Shown in pieces: positions 32,373-36,345 of a DNA stretch of 36,345 nucleotides. Below the pieces are notes generated by a model that worked only from the letters and a program-made list of their open reading frames with translations, was not told the DNA's origin and ran no database searches. The translations under genes were made by a program, and so were the position numbers. The stretch covers positions 1 to 36,345 of the forward strand of contig NZ_QPLJ01000034.1 in assembly GCF_003340555.1 (NCBI RefSeq), given 5' to 3'. Every line of letters begins with the position of its first letter. The stretch's first letter is position 1. Source of the stretch: Jannaschia formosa (GTDB lineage Bacteria; Pseudomonadota; Alphaproteobacteria; Rhodobacterales; Rhodobacteraceae).

Positions 32373-32400
32373 CGGGAGGGCGGCAGACGCCGCCCTTCCG
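32373..32400. terminator. Hairpin terminator after the SDR gene
   Basis: A 12-bp stem with one G-U pair, core AGGGCGGC and GCCGCCCT, closes on a four-base loop (AGAC), 16 bases after the SDR stop. No long U-run follows. The remaining bases to 32589 hold nothing recognisable. Confidence 0.6.
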
Positions 32401-32589
32401 GATCTCGGTGCCACCGCCGTCGCGCTCGGGATCGCCCGGGGCACGCCCTTGCATGCCCCCGTCGCGGCAAAGGCCCGGTGACGGGCATTCGGCGCATCGC
32501 GGCAATCTCCCCGACCTGACGCCGGCCCGGACCGGCAGGTCCGCGCGACCTTCATCCGCCTGCCGCGACACTCCCGGCAGGCGGTGCGG

Positions 32590-33264
32590 TCATCTCCGGT
32601 TCTTGGGCAGGCTCGTCCCGGTGAAGGCGGGAGGATCGGAGGCGGGGAAGGAGTCCTCGCTCGCCTCGTCGACGAGCGCGTCCTCGAGGACCGCGCGGTC
32701 CTCTTCGGGCGTCTCGTCCAGCCGGTGCGGCAGATCGGGATGCGCCTCCCCGGATCCCTCCGATCCGCGCGCGAGATGACCGACGGCGCGCGCCGCCTCG
32801 GGGACCGACAGCGCCGCGATGGCGAGAGAGGCGAGGTTCGCCGCCTGGCAATAGGCGCAGAGGGCGCCGTTCTCGGCCCATTCCTCGCGCGCCAGCTTGG
32901 CGTTGGACGCGACGTCGAAGGCCGCCTTCCCCGCCGTGGCGATGGGCAGCCAGGGCCGTTCCGCCGCGCGACGGGGCGACCCCGCGCCGGCCAGGATCGC
33001 CGTGGCGATGTAGGTGGCCGACATCAGAAGGCCGTCGGGCGTCTCCATCCGCTTGTAGGCATAGTCCGAGGCGTCGACCCTTTCGGAGTCGAACGGACCG
33101 GCGGGCGGATCCGGCAGGCGGCGGATCATGCCCAGCTGGTAGGCGCCCACGATCCCGCCCATCGCCGCGCCGAAGAGCGAAAGGCCGACGATCCACCTCC
33201 GACGCAAGAGATCGGAGTCGCGGCTGCGGCGCAGTTCATGGCTCAGGGTGGTAGGGTTCGTCAT
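32590..33264 (-). CDS. Vitamin K epoxide reductase-like membrane protein
   Basis: A 224-residue protein with membrane segments at about 24-45, 80-95 and 140-158. A CAYC redox pair (Cys136, Cys139) stands directly before the last helix ('GALCAYCQAANLASLAIAALSVPEAA'), as in VKOR-family quinone-linked thiol oxidoreductases. The C-terminal 50 residues are hydrophilic and acidic and end with 'DEASEDSFPASDPPAFTGTS', a tail motif often seen in small stress-type proteins. The N-terminal loop cysteines of full VKORs are not visible. The start at 33264 follows GGAGGG on the minus strand. It probably belongs with the nearby SDR as a stress gene. Confidence 0.72.
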   Translation of the reverse strand: MTNPTTLSHELRRSRDSDLLRRRWIVGLSLFGAAMGGIVGAYQLGMIRRLPDPPAGPFDSERVDASDYAYKRMETPDGLLMSATYIATAILAGAGSPRRAAERPWLPIATAGKAAFDVASNAKLAREEWAENGALCAYCQAANLASLAIAALSVPEAARAVGHLARGSEGSGEAHPDLPHRLDETPEEDRAVLEDALVDEASEDSFPASDPPAFTGTSLPKNRR

Positions 33265-33293
33265 CGGTTCGCCCTCCTTTGGTTCCCTCCGAC

Positions 33294-33319
33294 AACGTGC
33301 GACACCGCGCTCGGGTCCC
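33294..33319 (-). promoter_or_regulatory. EcfG-like promoter for the VKOR-like gene
   Basis: On the minus strand GGGAC (plus 33315-33319), a 17-base spacer and CGTT (plus 33294-33297) differ from the EcfG consensus by one base in the -35 box. It is 30 bases upstream of the start codon. It is weaker than the SDR promoter but points the same way. Confidence 0.4.
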
Positions 33320-33457
33320 GAAATCCGCGTGCAGGACGCGACCGGCCGCCGGGTTTCTCTTTTCGGCGGGGTCTGGCGGGACGTGTCGCGACCGGCGCCG
33401 ACCCCCGCCAGGAACCGGACGGCCGCTATGCCGGGCAGGAGGGCGCGGCTCTCCCGG

Positions 33458-33847
33458 TCAGCTTTCCCGAACGGGAGAGGCGTCGGGCGGGCGATACATC
33501 GTCTCGATGATCCGCCGGAGCGTGTCGCGGACCCGCTCCCAGTCCTCCTCGGTCCGCAGCTCTATCCCGACCCATGACCGGACATCTTCCCCCGCCGCGG
33601 CGACCATCCTCGCCGCATGGCCTTCGCGCGCGAGCCCGTTCCCAACATGCGGCGGGATGCGTATTGCGGATGCGACGCGGTACCGGCGATCCTGGCCGCG
33701 ACGGACCCGATCGCCGCTTCTCCGCTGCCGATCCGCCCGACCACCATGGAGGCATGTCGCTCGCCGTTCGCGGCCCTCGCGAACAAATCGCTTGTCGAAT
33801 CCGGCTCGCATAGGGATAGTTACGGAAAACGCCCGAAAAGACGCCAA
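33458..33847 (-). CDS. Unassigned small ORF, perhaps a gene remnant
   Basis: I do not recognise this 129-residue frame. The C-terminal 45 residues ('MVAAAGEDVRSWVGIELRTEEDWERVRDTLRRIIETMY' read in parts) have normal protein character, with an amphipathic helix after a WVGIEL strand. This loosely recalls the end of MmcQ/YjbR-like proteins. The N-terminal half is Arg-rich and looks like noncoding frame. A second minus-strand frame at 33562-33786 has more natural composition over that part. A frameshifted remnant is therefore possible. It diverges from repA, and its 5' end reaches into the putative repA promoter, which also argues against a full-length gene. Confidence 0.3.
   Translation of the reverse strand: MASFRAFSVTIPMRAGFDKRFVREGRERRATCLHGGRADRQRRSGDRVRRGQDRRYRVASAIRIPPHVGNGLAREGHAARMVAAAGEDVRSWVGIELRTEEDWERVRDTLRRIIETMYRPPDASPVRES
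33792..33820 (+). promoter_or_regulatory. Candidate promoter of repA-repB
   Basis: TTGTCG (33792-33797), a 17-base spacer and GATAGT (33815-33820) are a reasonable sigma-70-like pair in a locally AT-richer patch 63 bases before the preferred repA start. It is a candidate only. Confidence 0.4.
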
Positions 33848-33882
33848 GAAGCGTAATGGGTGCCGAACACGAGGAGCGGGCG

Positions 33883-35118
33883 ATGGATGGCACGACCCCT
33901 GCGGAGCGGAGCGGCATGGCCGACGACGCGAGCGCCGGGCGGACTCCGCGGGGCGAGCGTATCGACCTTCTGGTCGGGCGTCACGCGACGCAACTGTCCG
34001 CGCAGCTTCAGCAGCATCGCGAGCGGCTGTTCCCGCCCTCGTCGCAGAAGACCCTGCGCAAGTTCACCTCGGGCGAGGTGGCCGACCTGCTGGGCATCAA
34101 GGACGCCTATCTGCGCAAGCTGCATCTCGACGGGCGCGGACCTGACCCGGAGGTGCGGGCGGGCGGGCGGCGCTACTATTCCGCCTCCGAGATCCGCGCC
34201 CTGCGCGAGATGCTGGAGGAGGGCGCCAAGACTCCCGGCACCTACCTGCCCGGCCGGCGCGCGGGCGACCATTGCCAGGTGATCTGCGTCATCAACTTCA
34301 AGGGCGGCTCGGCCAAGACCACGACCTCGGCGCATCTGGCGCAGAAGATGGCGCTGGACGGCTACCGTGTGCTGGCCATCGATCTCGACCCGCAGGCCAG
34401 CCTCAGCACGCTGCACGGCTTCCAGCCGGAACTGGACCTGATGGATGGCGGCACGCTCTACGACGCGATCCGCTACGACGACCCCGTCCCGATCCGGGAG
34501 ATCATCCGCCCGACCTATTTCGACGGGCTGCATATCGTGCCGGGCAATCTCGACCTGATGGATTTCGAGCACGACACCCCCCGCATGCTGATCGCCGGCG
34601 AGGAGGAGCCGTTCTTCACCCGGATCGGCAGCGCGCTGGCACAGGTGGAATCCGACTACGACGTCGTCGTGATCGACTGCCCGCCGCAGCTGGGCTTCAT
34701 CTCGATGGCGGCGCTGTCGGCGGCGACGGCGGTGCTGGTGACGATCCATCCGCAGATGCTGGACGTGATGTCGATGTGCCAGTTCCTGCGCATGACCTCG
34801 GACCTGCTGCGCATCGTGGCCGAGTCCGGGGGCGACATGACCTATGACTGGATGCGCTATCTCGTGACCCGCTACGAGCCGGGCGACGGCCCTCAGAACC
34901 AGATGGTCGGCTTCATGCGGTCGATGTTCGGCGAGCATGTCTTGAACAACACCGTGCTCAAGTCCACTGCCATATCCGACGCGGGAATCACCAAGCAGAC
35001 GCTCTACGAGGTAGAACGGACGCAGTTCACCCGCAGCACCTACGAACGGGCCCGAGAAAGCCTGGACGCGGTCAATGCCGAGATCGAGCAGCTCGTCCAG
35101 GCTGCCTGGGGCCGGTGA
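33883..35118 (+). CDS. repA: Plasmid partition protein RepA (ParA-type ATPase)
   Basis: A 411-residue RepA of the repABC type. An N-terminal MerR-like DNA-binding region ('KTLRKFTSGEVADLLGIKDAYLRKLHLDGRGPDPEV', 'RRYYSASEIRALREML') precedes the ATPase domain. The deviant Walker motif is KGGSAKT (140-146), with 'LAIDLDPQASLS' and 'VVVIDCPPQLGFISMAAL' following. 'KSTAISDAGITKQTLYEVERTQFTRSTYERA' is the usual C-terminal signature. RepA drives segregation with RepB and represses its own operon. The ATG at 33883 is preferred for GAGGAG six bases upstream; ATG at 33856 would add nine residues. The stop lies 11 bases before the repB ATG. Confidence 0.93.
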   Translation: MDGTTPAERSGMADDASAGRTPRGERIDLLVGRHATQLSAQLQQHRERLFPPSSQKTLRKFTSGEVADLLGIKDAYLRKLHLDGRGPDPEVRAGGRRYYSASEIRALREMLEEGAKTPGTYLPGRRAGDHCQVICVINFKGGSAKTTTSAHLAQKMALDGYRVLAIDLDPQASLSTLHGFQPELDLMDGGTLYDAIRYDDPVPIREIIRPTYFDGLHIVPGNLDLMDFEHDTPRMLIAGEEEPFFTRIGSALAQVESDYDVVVIDCPPQLGFISMAALSAATAVLVTIHPQMLDVMSMCQFLRMTSDLLRIVAESGGDMTYDWMRYLVTRYEPGDGPQNQMVGFMRSMFGEHVLNNTVLKSTAISDAGITKQTLYEVERTQFTRSTYERARESLDAVNAEIEQLVQAAWGR

Positions 35119-35129
35119 AGGAGACCGCG

Positions 35130-36104
35130 ATGGCACGCAAGAACCTGCTTCAGGGGCTGATGAACGCCCCTGCCCCCTCCGAGCCCGGGCCCGGCGATGC
35201 CCGATTGCCGGCCGGCAATTCGGAGGCCGGTGCGGAAAAGTTGCCGGCCGGCAACCCTGCCCCGCCCCCCGTCCCGCAGCGCCGGACCGGCGCACTCGGC
35301 GCCGTCGGCCGCTCCTTCGAGAGGATGCGCGAGAACGCGGTGATCGAGATCCCGGCCGACATGATCGACGGCGCGGGGCTGGAGGACCGGCTGGGGGAGG
35401 AGGGGCTCGAGGCGCTGGCCGCTTCCTTGCGCGACTACGGCCAGCAGGTGCCGGTGCTGGTGCGCCATTCCCCGAACCACGAGGGCCGCTACGAGGTCGT
35501 CTACGGCCGCCGCCGCGTCGCCGCTCTGCGCCGGAACGGCCAGAAGGTGCGGGCCATGGTGCGCAACCTGCCCGACCGGGAGCTGATCGTCGCCCAGGGG
35601 CAGGAGAACACCGCCCGGGTGGAGCTCTCCTGGATCGAGAAAGCGAACTTCGCGCGGCAGATGGCCGGCATGGGCTTCGAGACGAAGGTGATCTGCGACG
35701 CGCTCTCGGTCGAGAAGACGGCCGTCTCGAAGATGGCGCGCGTGACAGACGCGATCCCCCTGCCCCTGATCCGCGCCATCGGGCCCGCGCCCGGCATCGG
35801 CCGCGACCGCTGGCTGACCTTGGCCGTCGCGCTGCGCGACCCGGAGGCGGCGCTGGCCGCCACCGAGGGCCCCGCCGACAGCGATGCGCGCTTCGAGGCC
35901 GCGCTGGCGGCCGTCACGCGCAAGCCCCCTGCCCCGGCCCGCGACGATGCGCGGTCCTGGGGCAGGCTGCGCGCAACGAAGAAGGGCACCGCGATCACGG
36001 TCCCGGCCTCGCCCTTCGGCGACTGGCTGGCCGGACGCCTCGACGAGCTTCACGCCCGATGGGCGGAAGAGACCGCAACCAGCACGGAGGACGAGGACCG
36101 CTAG
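35130..36104 (+). CDS. repB: Plasmid partition protein RepB (ParB-type)
   Basis: A 324-residue centromere-binding protein. It begins 'MARKNLLQGL', as RepB proteins of this class do. The ParB nuclease-like domain has 'YEVVYGRRRVAALRR' (121-135) and 'IVAQGQENTARVELSWIEKANFA' (153-175). A helix-turn-helix, 'VICDALSVEKTAVSKMARV', follows, then a dimerisation tail. Two LPAGN pentapeptides (26-30, 38-42) are encoded by parS palindromes in the gene itself. The ATG at 35130 has GGAG six bases upstream; a GTG at 35115 overlapping the repA stop is the alternative. An insertion sequence begins right after the TAG, where the repB-repC spacer would be expected. Confidence 0.92.
   Translation: MARKNLLQGLMNAPAPSEPGPGDARLPAGNSEAGAEKLPAGNPAPPPVPQRRTGALGAVGRSFERMRENAVIEIPADMIDGAGLEDRLGEEGLEALAASLRDYGQQVPVLVRHSPNHEGRYEVVYGRRRVAALRRNGQKVRAMVRNLPDRELIVAQGQENTARVELSWIEKANFARQMAGMGFETKVICDALSVEKTAVSKMARVTDAIPLPLIRAIGPAPGIGRDRWLTLAVALRDPEAALAATEGPADSDARFEAALAAVTRKPPAPARDDARSWGRLRATKKGTAITVPASPFGDWLAGRLDELHARWAEETATSTEDEDR
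35204..35219. promoter_or_regulatory. parS: parS-like site 1 inside repB
   Basis: ATTGCCGGCCGGCAAT is a 16-bp palindrome that differs from the site at 35240 only in its outermost base pair. It encodes LPAGN (RepB residues 26-30). The central 14 bases are identical in all three copies in the window. Confidence 0.65.
35240..35255. promoter_or_regulatory. parS: parS site 2 inside repB
   Basis: GTTGCCGGCCGGCAAC matches the repABC parS consensus GTTNNNNGCNNNNAAC exactly and is identical to the core of the site after repC (511-526). It encodes the second LPAGN (residues 38-42). Its centre is 36 bases from that of site 1. Confidence 0.8.
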
Positions 36105-36345
36105 CAGGCTGCTGAAGAAATGACGCGCGAGGGACGGTTTCCCGATTCCCGGACATCTGGGCAGGTCGTTCACCCAGTCTCCCTTGTCGACCGACGCGCC
36201 TGAGCAGCCCTGTCGCCATCATTTGGCGAGCATCCGGGGCAACCGAGCGAGGTTGTTGGCGGCCATTGTCAGGATGAAGCGGCACCGGACCCGTTCGAGC
36301 CCGCGGTAGACGGTTTGCGCTATGCCTCCGACGGCCTTGGCCCAG
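36105..36345 (-). mobile_element. End of an IS5/IS1182-type insertion sequence (partial)
   Basis: CAGGCTGCTGAAGAAAT begins at 36105 and has the look of an IS5/IS1182-group terminal repeat. It follows CTAG (36101-36104), a 4-bp sequence of the YTAR type that IS5-like elements duplicate on insertion. The transposase reading frame enters from the right edge and stops at 36219. The rest of the element is outside the window. Confidence 0.7.
36219..36345 (-). CDS. IS5/IS1182-type transposase, C-terminal fragment
   Basis: Forty-one codons are visible on the minus strand, ending in TGA at 36219-36221. 'KAVGGIAQTVYRGLERVRCR' followed by 'FILTMAANNLARLPRMLAK' is the standard C-terminus of IS5-like DDE transposases, with the 'YRGLERV' region after the catalytic Glu and the 'NL.R.P..L' tail. 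About 115 bases of noncoding IS sequence separate the stop from the terminal repeat. Most of the gene is outside the window. Confidence 0.8.
   Translation of the reverse strand, partial: WAKAVGGIAQTVYRGLERVRCRFILTMAANNLARLPRMLAK

Noticed and set aside
1-36345. CRISPR arrays, tRNA or rRNA genes, riboswitches
   Set aside because: No regularly spaced repeats, no cloverleaf-like or rRNA-like sequence, and no known riboswitch core was seen on either strand by eye.

Overview
The window looks like accessory, plasmid-type DNA from a very high-GC alphaproteobacterium, most likely in the Rhodobacterales. The genus cannot be fixed from sequence alone. The case rests on a repABC-type partition module with matching 16-bp parS palindromes, an EcfG-type stress promoter, the G+C-rich codon use, and IS ends at both window edges. 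The left edge holds the end of an ISL3-family element that cuts off all but the last ~90 codons of a repC-like gene. The right edge holds repA-repB, with an IS5/IS1182-type element starting immediately after the repB stop codon. If the molecule is circular, the two edges are the halves of one repABC locus whose repC has been broken by insertion sequences.

Layout. (1) 1-530: ISL3 remnant, repC tail, parS. (2) 649-10538: a ten-gene pigment island arranged as two divergent operons. On the plus strand, hpnC-hpnD-hpnE make squalene from farnesyl diphosphate. On the minus strand are a DUF2141 protein, a CrtN-type desaturase, a CrtP-type terminal oxidase, a PlsC-type acyltransferase, a CrtQ-type glycosyltransferase and an aldehyde dehydrogenase. 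Together they can account for a C30 (diapo) carotenoid pathway ending in a glycosylated, acylated carotenoic acid. No C40 genes (crtB, crtY) and no hopene cyclase are present. (3) 10497-14124: a YjdF-like membrane protein, a serine resolvase with a res-like upstream region, an aldo/keto reductase and a hemerythrin-domain protein. (4) 14225-23268: a LacI-type repressor diverging from a sugar-use operon (CUT1 ABC transporter, sugar isomerase/epimerase, Gfo/Idh/MocA oxidoreductase, GH43 beta-xylosidase), probably for xylo-oligosaccharides. (5) 23269-23673: decayed DNA with an inverted GH43 fragment and a probable IS end. (6) 23674-31175: a peptide-type ABC system in two divergent operons, XRE/cupin regulator-binding protein-M24 peptidase against permease-permease-ATPase-ATPase-GAF protein. 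(7) 31176-33457: stress-type genes, an SDR with an EcfG promoter and a VKOR-like membrane protein. (8) 33458-36345: an unassigned ORF, repA, repB with two parS sites inside its coding sequence, and the start of a second IS.

The catabolic and pigment modules are tightly packed operons with many 4-base ATGA or GTGA stop/start overlaps. Functional names are based on motif recognition without database searches.
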